Source: Duncaniella muricolitica (GTDB taxonomy: Bacteria > Bacteroidota > Bacteroidia > Bacteroidales > Muribaculaceae). From it: DNA of 64,000 nucleotides. This document shows positions 15,926 through 24,938 of this stretch, in pieces (position 1 is the first letter of the stretch; the number at the start of each line of letters is the position of its first letter). The stretch is from assembly GCA_025808375.1 (NCBI GenBank), contig CP061009.1, forward strand, positions 1,302,001-1,366,000, in the 5' to 3' direction. A model generated the notes under the pieces. The model searched no databases, was not told the DNA's origin, and was given only the letters and a program-made list of their open reading frames with translations. The translations under genes were made by a program, and so were the position numbers.

Positions 15926-18900
15926 TTAGAGTGTTATCTGCACGCCGGCCGAGAACGAACGCAGACCGGGATAGTTGCTTGTCTCGTAGTTGCCGCCATA
16001 GTTGCTCGCCTGGTTGACGGTGGCGGCGTCGGTGCCGGGATAGGAAGTGATGGTGAAGAGGTTGGTGGCCGAGACAAAGAGGCTGCCGCGGGCCACGCGG
16101 CCAAGGGGTAGATTGTAGGACAGGCGCACTTCCTGCAGACGGAAGAACGAGGAGTCAAAGAGCTGGTGGTCGGTGAGCTTGGGCACACCGTCGCCTATGT
16201 AGAGGGCAGGATATTTGGCATTGGGGTTTTCGGGTGTCCAGCGGTCGTTGAGTCCATAGTCGATGAGGCCTGTGAGCTGGCCGGGGAGGTTCTGGAGTGC
16301 CTTGCTGTAAAGTTTTTTACCGCCTATCTGATAGCCGAAGTTGCAGAAGAGCGTGAAGTCCTTGTAGCCGAGGTTGGCTATGAGACCTCCATACACGTCG
16401 GGCTCGGGGCTGCCGATGACGGTGCGGTCATAGTAGTTGATGATGCCGTCGCCGTTGAGGTCGGCTATCTCGAGGTGTCCGGGCTTGAGCGTGTTGCTGT
16501 CATAATAGGAGTTGCCCATCGACTGGGCGTAGGCGTTGAGCTCGTCGACACGGGCCTGGGACTGGATGATGCCGTTGTATTTGTAGCCGAAGAACACGCC
16601 CATGGGATAACCCTCGACAAGCACCTGGTTGCCCGAGCCTTGCACCACTTCGGTCATCGCCGACTGGGCGCGGCCCTCCTCGACGAGACGGGTCACCTTG
16701 TTGCGGTTGTGTGACATGTTGAGTGTCAGTTCGAGATTCCAGTCGCGGGTGTCGATTACGCGGCCCGTGACATTAAGCTCCACGCCGGCGTTGCGCACGG
16801 CTCCGATGTTGCGCGACATGGTGCCGCTTGTCGCGCTCGACGGGAATGAGAATGACCATATGAGGTCGTTGGTGACTTTCCAATAGCCCGAGAGCGAACC
16901 GCGTATGCGGCTGTTGAGGAATGAGAAGTCAAGGCCGAGGTCATACTGTGTCGACTTCTCCCAGCGTATATCGTGATTGCCCACACGTGAGTGGTAGATG
17001 GTGCTGCCGTCGTTGTAGCTGCCCGACGAGTAGAGGTCGCGGTTGGTGTAAGAGCCGAAGTTCTGTACGCCTGTCACACCCGCGCTCGCACGGAGCTTGA
17101 GGTCGTCGATAAATGTGAGGTCGCGCATGAATCGCTCATTGTTGATGCGCCAGGCTATGGCTCCCGAGGGGAAGAAGCCGTAGCGGTTGTTGGCTCCGAA
17201 CATCGACGAGCCGTCATAGCGGCATGTGAATGTGAAGAGATAGCGGTCAAACAATCGGTAGTTGGCGCGTGCGAATGACGAGAAGAGGCCTGTCGACGAG
17301 TAGCCGCTGCTCCAGTTGGAGAGGGTGGCCGCGCTGCCTATGTTGGTGAATATCTCATCGTCGGGATAGGTCTGTCCGCTGAGGCTCTGGGTCTTGGAGA
17401 TGTAGCGTTCCCACGACACACCCACCATGGCGTCGATCGAATGGATGTCGTTGAACTTATTGTTGTAGTTGAGCGTGTTGTCCCACACGGTCTTGCTGCG
17501 GCGCGAGTGGCCTTCCGATCCATAGTTTTCCTTGCGGGTGCTCAGCACCGAGGGGGTGAAGGTCTCAGAGTCGGTGTGGCCGTATGTGCCCGAGAGGCTT
17601 GTGCGGAATCGGAGTCCCTTGATGATGTCGAGTTCGCCGTAGACTGTACCCATTATGGTCGAGTTCTCGTTGGCGTTTTTCTTCTCGAGAGCCGCCACGG
17701 GATTGTTGGAGTTGGAGAGGTCATAGGAACCGTCCTCATAGTAGGGTGAGAGGTCGGGACGCACACCCTGGGCGGTAAAGAGCGAGGTGTTGGCACTGTG
17801 GCTGTCGTTGTAGGTCATGTTGGCGTTCATGCCGAAACGCAGTATTGGGAGCACCGAGGCCTCGGCCGAGATGCGCGCGCTGTAGCGTTTGAGGCGGTCG
17901 CCTATCACCATGCCTTTCTGATCCATGAGTGAGAGCGACATAAGATATTTGGAGCTTTTGCCGCCGCCCGACACGCTCATTGTGGCGTTGTGGCGTATAG
18001 CGGTCTGCTTCACGAGGTCAAACCAGTTGGTGTTGGCCGAGCCCAGGTCGGTCGAGCCTTCGGCCAGAATACTGTTGGCGGCTGAGTTGGAGGGGTCAAT
18101 GGCCAGAGTCTCGCGGGCAAAGCGTCGGATGGTCTCGCGCCATTCGTCGCCGTAGAGTATGCGGAAGTTGTTGATCTGCTTGTCGGTTGTGACATTGTAG
18201 GAGAACGATACGGTGGCTTTCTGGTCGATTTCACCACGCTTGGTGGTCACGAGTACAACACCGTTGGCTGCGCGGGAGCCGTAGATGGCGGCTGCCGATG
18301 CGTCCTTGAGCACGTCCATCGACTTGATGTCGCTGGGAGGAATGTCGTTGAGTGCGCTCGAGTCGGTGACGGGTATGCCGTCGATTACAAACAGCGGCTC
18401 GTTGCTGCCTGTGAGCGATGTGGCACCGCGCACACGCACTCTGACAGTCTCGCCGGGGACGCCTGTGCCTGACGACACCTGCACGCCGGCAGCGAGGTTT
18501 TGCAGCATCTGCGAGGCGTTGGGCACGTTGAGCTGGCTCAGTGTGCGCTCGCCGATTGACGATACCGAGCCGGTGAGGTCTTTGATGTTGGTTGTGCCGT
18601 AGCCCACCACTACCACCTCGTCGAGTTTCTGCTGGTCGGGCACGAGCGAGAGGCTGAAGGATGAGCGTCCGTTGACGTGGACGGTCACAGGCTTGTAGCC
18701 GATATATGATATGTTGAACGAACCGTTGGCCGGGACATCATTGAGCGTAAAACGTCCGTCCATGTCGGTGGCCACGCCCTTGGTGGAGCCGCTCATGATG
18801 ACACTCGCGCCTATCACGGGGTCGCCGTGCTCGTCGGTGACGGTGCCTGAGACGGTTGTCTTTTCCGATGAGGCGGGTTCGCCTTTGCGCAGTATGACCG

Positions 18901-19180
18901 TCTTGTCGATTACCTCGTAGCCGAGGCCCATCTGTGCGGTCACGACATGTTGCAGCAGATAGTCGAGGTCGACGTTGCGGTAGCTGCCCGAGACGGGCGT
19001 CGAGATGCCGTTGATAAGGTCTTTGCGATACACGAAGTCATAGCCGGTCTCTTTCTGGAGAATGTTGAGCGCGGCCTCGACGTTATCGTTGCGAAACGTT
19101 ACATTGAAGCTCCTTGCATAGCCGCCCAACGGGATTAGCAACAGGGCTGACACAATGAAAATCAAAAAACTTTTTCTCAT
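15926..19180 (-). CDS. SusC/RagA-family TonB-dependent transporter with STN domain
   Basis: The 1084-residue protein begins with a signal peptide, then a secretin/TonB short N-terminal (STN) domain (residues 22-100), a carboxypeptidase-D-like beta domain (VSGTVTDEHGDPVIGASVIM), the plug (VTGSVSSIGERTLS-like region; SRAANGVVLVTTKRG) and a 22-strand barrel ending in AGVQITL. The STN domain lets the receptor signal to the FecR-type anti-sigma factor encoded just upstream (36 bases), which controls the divergent ECF sigma factor. It imports a large nutrient with its SusD partner, powered by TonB. Confidence 0.95.
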   Translation of the reverse strand: MRKSFLIFIVSALLLIPLGGYARSFNVTFRNDNVEAALNILQKETGYDFVYRKDLINGISTPVSGSYRNVDLDYLLQHVVTAQMGLGYEVIDKTVILRKGEPASSEKTTVSGTVTDEHGDPVIGASVIMSGSTKGVATDMDGRFTLNDVPANGSFNISYIGYKPVTVHVNGRSSFSLSLVPDQQKLDEVVVVGYGTTNIKDLTGSVSSIGERTLSQLNVPNASQMLQNLAAGVQVSSGTGVPGETVRVRVRGATSLTGSNEPLFVIDGIPVTDSSALNDIPPSDIKSMDVLKDASAAAIYGSRAANGVVLVTTKRGEIDQKATVSFSYNVTTDKQINNFRILYGDEWRETIRRFARETLAIDPSNSAANSILAEGSTDLGSANTNWFDLVKQTAIRHNATMSVSGGGKSSKYLMSLSLMDQKGMVIGDRLKRYSARISAEASVLPILRFGMNANMTYNDSHSANTSLFTAQGVRPDLSPYYEDGSYDLSNSNNPVAALEKKNANENSTIMGTVYGELDIIKGLRFRTSLSGTYGHTDSETFTPSVLSTRKENYGSEGHSRRSKTVWDNTLNYNNKFNDIHSIDAMVGVSWERYISKTQSLSGQTYPDDEIFTNIGSAATLSNWSSGYSSTGLFSSFARANYRLFDRYLFTFTCRYDGSSMFGANNRYGFFPSGAIAWRINNERFMRDLTFIDDLKLRASAGVTGVQNFGSYTNRDLYSSGSYNDGSTIYHSRVGNHDIRWEKSTQYDLGLDFSFLNSRIRGSLSGYWKVTNDLIWSFSFPSSATSGTMSRNIGAVRNAGVELNVTGRVIDTRDWNLELTLNMSHNRNKVTRLVEEGRAQSAMTEVVQGSGNQVLVEGYPMGVFFGYKYNGIIQSQARVDELNAYAQSMGNSYYDSNTLKPGHLEIADLNGDGIINYYDRTVIGSPEPDVYGGLIANLGYKDFTLFCNFGYQIGGKKLYSKALQNLPGQLTGLIDYGLNDRWTPENPNAKYPALYIGDGVPKLTDHQLFDSSFFRLQEVRLSYNLPLGRVARGSLFVSATNLFTITSYPGTDAATVNQASNYGGNYETSNYPGLRSFSAGVQITL

Positions 19181-19216
19181 GACGTGATAATAATATGATG
19201 AATAATTGGTTTTGGT

Positions 19217-20389
19217 TTATTTACTGCACGTGGTGATTATAATCTTGCTGCCCGAGGCCTTGAGTTCGATGCCGCCGCTGCGCTCGAGGATGCGTTTGGC
19301 TACAGAGAAGTCGCTGTAACGCGGTATGCTGCCCATGAATATTATGTCCTGAAGGTCGGGGTCGTCAAACTCGTATTCAAAGTCATACCATCGGGCGAGG
19401 TCGCGCATGATTACGGAGAGAGGCTGGTTTTGAAACACAAAGCGTCCGTTGCGCCAGCCGGTGATGACCTGAGGGTCTACCACGAGCATGTCAAGCTTGC
19501 TGTCCTGACGGTTTAGCCTGGCCTGATGGCCGGGTGAGAGGCGCACTTCGCCCGACGGTGTCTCGGCGAGCGAGATGGCAATGGAGCCGTGCTCGAGGGT
19601 GGTGCATACGCATGGGTCGTCGGCATAGGTCCTGACGTTGAAAGCCGTGCCGTAGACTCTCACCACCTGCTCGTCGGTCTCGACATAGAAGGGGCGCGAG
19701 GCGTCGGGCTTGACGGCAAAATAGGCTTCGCCGGTCACGTGTACACGACGCTCGGACGCGCTGAACACTTCGGGATAGCTGAGCGTCGACTCGGAGTTGA
19801 GCCACACCACAGTGGAGTCTTCGAGCATGATTTTAAATTCGTGTCCGCGGGCCACTTCAAGACACAGGTTATCAGCCGGCCGGTTGGCATCGCATCGGTC
19901 GGGGTGCCTTATGGGGAGTCGGTTGGCCATGATGGCTGTGTCGGACGCTCCGAGGGCAACGGCGTCGCCGTTGGCTGTCTTATAGACTGCTCCGGTCTTG
20001 CCGGGAGCTATGTCGTCGATCGACAGTATGGCTCCGGCCAGGGGCGGTGTCGCGTTGTCTGAGCTGTCGGAGCCGCCGGTAATGTAGAGCCATGCGGCCG
20101 CTCCGATCACCGTTGTCGCAGCGATTGCCGCTGCCGCTCTGAGCACACGGCGGCGTGTATGCTGACGATGCATGTGTTGTATGCGCAGAGCCATGTCGCG
20201 TGCAGGCCGCTCGTGGCGTATGCGTAGCTCGCCGGCATACTCTTCGTCGAGAGCCGACGGGTCGGTGAGACGGTCGACAAGGTTGCGCCTTGCAGGATTG
20301 TTTCCTATCCAGGTCTCAAGCTCCATGGCCTCGTCGGTCGACAGCGATGACGTGATTTTCTTTAATATGAGTAAGCTGATCCTATCCAT
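19217..20389 (-). CDS. FecR-family anti-sigma factor
   Basis: The 390-residue protein has a cytoplasmic N-terminal helical domain (LSTDEAMELETWIGNNPARR) that holds the sigma factor, one transmembrane helix (about residues 93-112), the periplasmic FecR domain (VWLNSESTLSYPE, GEAYFAV) and a C-terminal DUF4974 domain (FVFQNQPLSVIMRDLARWYD). It takes the signal from the STN domain of the SusC-like receptor. It is the first gene of the fecR-susC-susD-thioredoxin operon and is divergent from the ECF sigma gene. Confidence 0.93.
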   Translation of the reverse strand: MDRISLLILKKITSSLSTDEAMELETWIGNNPARRNLVDRLTDPSALDEEYAGELRIRHERPARDMALRIQHMHRQHTRRRVLRAAAAIAATTVIGAAAWLYITGGSDSSDNATPPLAGAILSIDDIAPGKTGAVYKTANGDAVALGASDTAIMANRLPIRHPDRCDANRPADNLCLEVARGHEFKIMLEDSTVVWLNSESTLSYPEVFSASERRVHVTGEAYFAVKPDASRPFYVETDEQVVRVYGTAFNVRTYADDPCVCTTLEHGSIAISLAETPSGEVRLSPGHQARLNRQDSKLDMLVVDPQVITGWRNGRFVFQNQPLSVIMRDLARWYDFEYEFDDPDLQDIIFMGSIPRYSDFSVAKRILERSGGIELKASGSKIIITTCSK

Positions 20390-20433
20390 TGCGGTTAGAG
20401 GTGTGATGTCGGTATATACATGCGTAAGGATTC

Positions 20434-20471
20434 AAAAAGTATACATTTTTTTGAAGAAAAATATACTTTTT
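20434..20471. promoter_or_regulatory. inverted repeat in the fecR/sigma divergent region
   Basis: AAAAAGTATA (20434-20443) and its perfect complement TATACTTTTT (20462-20471) lie between the two divergent genes. The site could be an operator or part of back-to-back promoters. Confidence 0.45.
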
Positions 20472-20494
20472 ACGAAAAAATAGCTCAAAAACCT

Positions 20495-20502
20495 TAACTT
20501 TG
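20495..20502 (+). promoter_or_regulatory. -7 box of the ECF sigma gene
   Basis: TAACTTTG ends 20 bases before the GTG start at 20523. No strong -33 element is visible. Confidence 0.5.
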
Positions 20503-20522
20503 CATCCGCAACATTACACAAC

Positions 20523-21119
20523 GTGGCGGATTATCAGCACATATTCACATCTTTTTTGGCCGGGAGGATGACACCTTTTTATTCGGTGATCTATCCGCGA
20601 CTGCTCAGCTATGCCTCACGCATACTTGGGCCGAAACTGTCATATATGGCGGAGGATTGTGTGCAGGAGGCGGTGATGAATACCTATGTGCGACGCGACG
20701 AACTCTCTGACATTAACAAGTGGCGCGCATGGCTGCTGACGGCTGTGCGCAACAATGCCCTGATGATGCTCCGCAAGGAGGACCTTGGCCGCCGGTATGT
20801 GGAGCACGGAATGCTCTCGGAGGATGAGGCCGAGGATGTGTCGCTCGCGATGATAGAACAGGAGGTGTATGTGGCACTGTTTTCGTTGGTCAGGTCGCTG
20901 CCTGAGAAATACAGGAGTGTCTTTGAACTCAGTTTTGAGCAGGGACTCAGAAATGTCGAGGTGGCCTCAATGCTCAATGTCGCGGAGATTACGGTGAAAA
21001 AACGTAAGGCCAAGCTCCTCGACATGTTGCGCGAGCGTCTCGGCGGCAACATCGACGAGCATTATGTGATGGTCATAGTCGCGGCCGGCTCGGTGTTTGC
21101 CGACAGCGTGGCCGGGTAG
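20523..21119 (+). CDS. ECF-type sigma-70 factor
   Basis: The 198-residue protein has region 2 (YSVIYPRLLSYASRILG, then DCVQEAVMNTYVRRDEL) and region 4 (LPEKYRSVFELSFEQGLRNV, NVAEITVKKRKAKLLDML), and lacks regions 1 and 3, as in ECF factors. It should direct RNA polymerase to the adjacent SusC/SusD operon when FecR releases it. I use the GTG start at 20523; an ATG at 20568 would remove 15 residues, but region 2 begins close to it, so the longer form is likelier. Unusually for this family the sigma gene is divergent from fecR rather than directly upstream on the same strand. Confidence 0.88.
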   Translation: MADYQHIFTSFLAGRMTPFYSVIYPRLLSYASRILGPKLSYMAEDCVQEAVMNTYVRRDELSDINKWRAWLLTAVRNNALMMLRKEDLGRRYVEHGMLSEDEAEDVSLAMIEQEVYVALFSLVRSLPEKYRSVFELSFEQGLRNVEVASMLNVAEITVKKRKAKLLDMLRERLGGNIDEHYVMVIVAAGSVFADSVAG

Positions 21120-21143
21120 ATGATACTGCCCGTGGCGCGTGGA

Positions 21144-21245
21144 GATACAAAAGGACAAAAGAAAAGGAAGAAACAAAAGTTTTTATATTGCCGGTTTTAT
21201 GGCAAAAAACTTTTGTTTCTTCTGAATCTTTTGTCCTTTTGTATC
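21144..21245. repeat. long hairpin, copy B of a dispersed family
   Basis: Arms 21144-21185 and 21204-21245 pair over about 40 bases with one internal mismatch block of three or four bases. The right arm, read on the minus strand, matches the left arm of the hairpin at 10384-10490 almost base for base (ACAAAAGGACAAAAG, CAGAAGA, ACAAAAGTTTTT). It fills the gap between the convergent sigma gene and radA. Confidence 0.85.
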
Positions 21246-21264
21246 CTCTTCTTTTGGCCCGGTG

Positions 21265-22638
21265 TCAGGCAAAGAGTGTGCGGAGGGCTTCCTCGACTTT
21301 GGCTATTTCTATGATGCGGATACCGAAGGATGAGGTGTCGATGCCTTTGAGATTGCCGCGGGGAATGAGGATGGTGTCCATGCCGAGTTTTTCTGCTTCG
21401 CGTATGCGTTGCTCTATGCGGCCTACCGGACGTATCTCGCCCGAGAGCCCGACTTCGCCTGTGATGCAGGTGGAGTGGGGGATGGGCATGTCGATGTTGC
21501 TCGAGAGTATCGCGCTGATTACGGCAAGGTCGATGGCAGGGTCGTTGACTTTGAGGCCGCCGGCGATGTTGAGAAACACGTCTTTGGCCGCGAGTTTGAA
21601 TCCTGCGCGCTTCTCGAGCACGGCCAGGAGCATGTTCATACGTTTGGAGTCGAAACCGTTGACCGACCGCTGCGGAGTGCCGTAGGCTGCTGTCGAGACG
21701 AGAGCCTGGACTTCGATGAGAAACGAACGTATGCCCTCCATGGTCACTCCGATGGCAACGCCCGAGAGGTCTTCGTCGGTGTGGGTGGAGAGGAGCATTT
21801 CGGATGGGTTTCTGACCTCGCGCAGTCCGCGCTGACACATCTCGTAGATGCCGAGCTCGGAGGTGGAGCCGAAGCGGTTTTTTATGGCACGCAGCAATCT
21901 GTAGATGTGCTGACCGTCACCCTCGAAGTGGAGCACTGCGTCGACAATGTGTTCGAGCACCTTGGGGCCGGCCAGATTGCCGTCTTTGGTGATATGGCCG
22001 ATGAGCATTACGGGGACCGACGACTCTTTGGCATATTTGAGCAGACGCGAGGCGCACTCGCGCACCTGTGAGACGCTACCGGCCACCGACTCAAGCTCGT
22101 CGGAGGCGATGGTCTGTATGGAGTCGACTATCAGGAGTCCGGGCTGTATCTTCTCGATGTGTTCCTCGATGTTCTGGAGCGATGTCTCGCAGACGATAAA
22201 CACGTTATCGCTCGGCCGGCCTATACGGTCGGCGCGCATCTTGATCTGGCGCGCGCTCTCCTCGCCCGACACATAGAGTATGGTACGCGATTTGATGGAG
22301 AGAATGTTTTGCAGCACGAGTGTCGACTTGCCTATGCCCGGCTCGCCGCCGATGAGTATGATGCTTCCGGGCACGAGCCCACCTCCGAGCACACGGTTGA
22401 GTTCCTCTGACGGCATCTTGATACGTGGCTCGTCGGCCGTCTCGATGGCCGAGACCGCTACGGGTGCCGAAATGTGGTGGTTGCTCCCCGGGGAGATGAG
22501 GATGCGGCTCTTGGAGGCGGGGCGCACCTTTTCCTCGACCATGGTGTTCCATTCTCCGCATGCCGGACAGCGTCCGACCCATTTGGGTGATTCGGCTCCG
22601 CAACTGTTGCAGAACCATACGGTCTTGATGGCTTTCAT
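21265..22638 (-). CDS. radA: DNA repair protein RadA (Sms)
   Basis: RadA is a RecA-like ATPase that extends D-loops by branch migration during recombination. The 457-residue protein has the N-terminal C4 zinc finger (CNSCGAESPKWVGRCPACGEW), Walker A GGEPGIGKST, the RadA signature KNRFGSTSE and a C-terminal Lon-protease-like domain. Length is typical. It follows the rRNA/tRNA methyltransferase gene by 9 bases, so the two are probably cotranscribed. Confidence 0.96.
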   Translation of the reverse strand: MKAIKTVWFCNSCGAESPKWVGRCPACGEWNTMVEEKVRPASKSRILISPGSNHHISAPVAVSAIETADEPRIKMPSEELNRVLGGGLVPGSIILIGGEPGIGKSTLVLQNILSIKSRTILYVSGEESARQIKMRADRIGRPSDNVFIVCETSLQNIEEHIEKIQPGLLIVDSIQTIASDELESVAGSVSQVRECASRLLKYAKESSVPVMLIGHITKDGNLAGPKVLEHIVDAVLHFEGDGQHIYRLLRAIKNRFGSTSELGIYEMCQRGLREVRNPSEMLLSTHTDEDLSGVAIGVTMEGIRSFLIEVQALVSTAAYGTPQRSVNGFDSKRMNMLLAVLEKRAGFKLAAKDVFLNIAGGLKVNDPAIDLAVISAILSSNIDMPIPHSTCITGEVGLSGEIRPVGRIEQRIREAEKLGMDTILIPRGNLKGIDTSSFGIRIIEIAKVEEALRTLFA

Positions 22639-22647
22639 ATGGTGCGT

Positions 22648-23451
22648 TTATCTTCCTGCACGGAATTTAGAGACTGTGATGGCTGTGGCTATGGCGGCGT
22701 TGAGTGATTCGCCTGTGGAACGTCCGGCCGGCCATGAGGGTAGGGTGATGCGGTCGGTGACGAGTGAGGCTACGGGGTCGGAGATGCCGTTGCCCTCGTT
22801 GCCTATCACGATGATGCCTTGGGGCGAGAGTGTCACGGTGTCAATGTCGTCGCCGTCAAGAAATGTGCCGTAGATTTTCACGTTGTCCAACGCGGAGAGT
22901 GTGGCCGGAAGGTCGCAGTAGTGCACGGCCACACGTGAGATTGACCCCATTGTGGCCTGTATTACCTTGGGTGCAAAGCAGTCGGCCGTCTCGCGCGAGG
23001 CAAGAATGTTGGTGATGCCATACCAGTCGGCCACGCGTATGATGGTGCCGAGATTACCGGGGTCCTGTATGGTGTCGAGGGCGAGCATGAGCGAGCCCGA
23101 AGTCTCGGCCGGCGAGAAAGTGCGTTCGGGTATGTCATATACGGCTATCACCTGTCCAGGAGTGGTGAGCGAAGACATCTTGCGCAGGTCACCGCGTCCG
23201 GCGGTCACGGCTTGGGGGAGGCGGGCAATGTCAGGGTGCTCGTCCAGCCATTCCTGTATGGCATAGAGGGCGCGCAGTGAGAAATGGCCGAGTGTGTCGA
23301 GCACACATTTGGAACCCTCGGCCTTGAAGGCTCCTTCACGGCGGCGGTGTTTGCGCTCATCGAGCGATGCCACCGATTTGCATATGTTGTTAGTGACTGT
23401 TTCCACATTGCAAAGATAAGAAAAATCATAGAATTTTCGTACATTTGCCAT
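22648..23451 (-). CDS. TrmH/SpoU-family RNA 2'-O-methyltransferase
   Basis: SpoU-type enzymes methylate ribose 2'-O in rRNA or tRNA with SAM, using a knotted fold. The three family motifs are present: LALDTIQDPGNLGTIIRVAD (motif 1), IIVIGNEGNGIS (motif 2) and RITLPSWPAGRSTGESLNAA (motif 3, slightly unusual: typical LPxxGxxxSLNVA-like). An N-terminal substrate-binding domain precedes. The ATG at 23451 is used, but a -7-like box TATCTTTG at 23411-23418 lies inside this reading frame, and the family usually begins near the KHRRREGAFKAEG segment. A GTG start at 23406 or 23373 is therefore quite possible. Substrate cannot be told from sequence. Confidence 0.88.
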   Translation of the reverse strand: MANVRKFYDFSYLCNVETVTNNICKSVASLDERKHRRREGAFKAEGSKCVLDTLGHFSLRALYAIQEWLDEHPDIARLPQAVTAGRGDLRKMSSLTTPGQVIAVYDIPERTFSPAETSGSLMLALDTIQDPGNLGTIIRVADWYGITNILASRETADCFAPKVIQATMGSISRVAVHYCDLPATLSALDNVKIYGTFLDGDDIDTVTLSPQGIIVIGNEGNGISDPVASLVTDRITLPSWPAGRSTGESLNAAIATAITVSKFRAGR

Positions 23452-23534
23452 TATACATATAACTTGGTAAAATCTCAGGCCTATGAAACCGCAGTACAGA
23501 TTGCCGGGCTGTAGGATTTGTCATCTTTTCTCGT

Positions 23535-23542
23535 TATTTTTG
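23535..23542 (+). promoter_or_regulatory. -7 box next to the kinase start codon
   Basis: TATTTTTG ends four bases before the ATG at 23547. If used, the message is leaderless. A TTTG lies only 14 bases upstream, so the -33 part is uncertain. Confidence 0.4.
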
Positions 23543-23546
23543 CACC

Positions 23547-24938
23547 ATGATATTGAAAGAACTTTACAGGAAATATATGGGCGTAGAGCCTGAGTCGGTG
23601 ACACCGCTCACTCCCGCGGGATCAAACCGCCGTTATTACCGTCTGTCAGGCCCTGTCAGCGTGGTGGGTGTCGAGGGTGTCGACCGTGCCGAGAACGAGG
23701 CTTTTATATATCTGTCACGTCATTTCGGCGAGTGCGGACTGCCTGTTCCGGAGATACTTGCCGTGAGCGATGATGCCATGGCTTATCTGGTGAGCGATCT
23801 TGGCGATGTGTCGCTGTTTTCGCTAAGAGATAATGTCACGTTGCTCGAAAAAGCCATGCGTGTGTTGGCCCGTCTGCATTGTGTAGGGTCGGTGGGTCTG
23901 GATTATTCGCGCTGTTTTCCTGTCGGGGCGTTTGACAGCCGGGCCGTGATGTGGGACCTCAATTATTTTAAATATTCGTTTCTCAATACTTCGGGCATAG
24001 CTTACAGCGAACCCCGTCTGGAGGAGGATTTCGTAAGGCTGGCCGCCGATGTGGAACGCCTGAGTGTGGAGCACGGTTGCTTCATGATGCGTGACTTTCA
24101 GTCGCGCAACGTTATGGTCAAGGACGGTGAGCCTTATCTGATAGACTATCAGGGAGGACGTCGCGGACCGGCTGCCTATGACCTTGCTTCGTTTCTATGG
24201 CAGGCCAAGGCCGCATATCCGGTAGAACTGCGCGAGCGGCTGACCGACGTGTATGTCGACGAGGCCCGACGTTACGGGCCAGTGGACGCTGGGCTGCTCA
24301 GAGAGCAGGTGAGGGAGATGGCTCTTATACGCACGCTGCAGGTGCTCGGTGCCTATGGACTGAGAGGGCGTTTTGAGCGCAAACCGCATTTTTTGCAGAG
24401 CATACCTCCGGCGTTGGCCAATCTGCGTGTGCTTCTTGCCGAGGGCATCGGTGACTATCCCTATCTTGCGCAGGTGCTCTCGCTGCTTGTCGGAAAAACA
24501 GAGGAGACTGCCGCCGAGGCCGGGCCTTATGACGGTCTGACCGTGAGGGTGAGCAGTTTTTCTTATAAAAAAGGTATACCGGATGACCCTTCGGGCAACG
24601 GTGGCGGATATGTGTTTGACTGCCGTGCCATGGACAACCCCGGCCGTTATGAACAATACAAGCGTCTCACCGGGCTTGACCGGGAAGTGATAGATTTTCT
24701 TGAGGAGCGAGGTGAGATAGGCGAGTTTCTTGAGTCGTGTCACAGTCTCGTCGACAGGGCTGTAGACAACTATCTGAGCCGCGGGTTCTCGTCACTGATG
24801 GTAAGCTATGGATGCACCGGCGGACAGCACCGCAGCGTGTATTCGGCCCAGCATACGGCTGAGCATATCAAGGCGCGCTATCCTCAGGTGAGGGTGGTGT
24901 TGTGGCATCGCGAACAAAATATAAGCGAGGTGTTATGA
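23547..24938 (+). CDS. AmgK-like amino-sugar kinase fused to a RapZ C-terminal domain
   Basis: The first 320 residues are an aminoglycoside-phosphotransferase-fold kinase: LTPAGSNRRYYRL in the nucleotide loop, catalytic loop MMRDFQSRNVMV (Asp183, Asn188) and LIDYQGG (Asp200 for metal). The best match in role is AmgK, which phosphorylates MurNAc at C1 during peptidoglycan recycling. From about residue 327 the sequence is a RapZ C-terminal domain: VSSFSYKKGIPDD, VFDCRAMDNPG, LTGLDREV and YGCTGGQHRSVYSA, close to E. coli RapZ. In E. coli that domain binds glucosamine-6-phosphate and the GlmZ RNA. The stop overlaps the next ATG (ATGA), and that gene is MurU-like, which supports the amino-sugar role. 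Confidence 0.85.
   Translation: MILKELYRKYMGVEPESVTPLTPAGSNRRYYRLSGPVSVVGVEGVDRAENEAFIYLSRHFGECGLPVPEILAVSDDAMAYLVSDLGDVSLFSLRDNVTLLEKAMRVLARLHCVGSVGLDYSRCFPVGAFDSRAVMWDLNYFKYSFLNTSGIAYSEPRLEEDFVRLAADVERLSVEHGCFMMRDFQSRNVMVKDGEPYLIDYQGGRRGPAAYDLASFLWQAKAAYPVELRERLTDVYVDEARRYGPVDAGLLREQVREMALIRTLQVLGAYGLRGRFERKPHFLQSIPPALANLRVLLAEGIGDYPYLAQVLSLLVGKTEETAAEAGPYDGLTVRVSSFSYKKGIPDDPSGNGGGYVFDCRAMDNPGRYEQYKRLTGLDREVIDFLEERGEIGEFLESCHSLVDRAVDNYLSRGFSSLMVSYGCTGGQHRSVYSAQHTAEHIKARYPQVRVVLWHREQNISEVL

Noticed and set aside
16166..16714. Plus-strand frame inside the SusC-like gene
   Set aside because: Opposite-strand shadow with low-complexity Val/Gly/Ala content; the SusC-like frame is certain.
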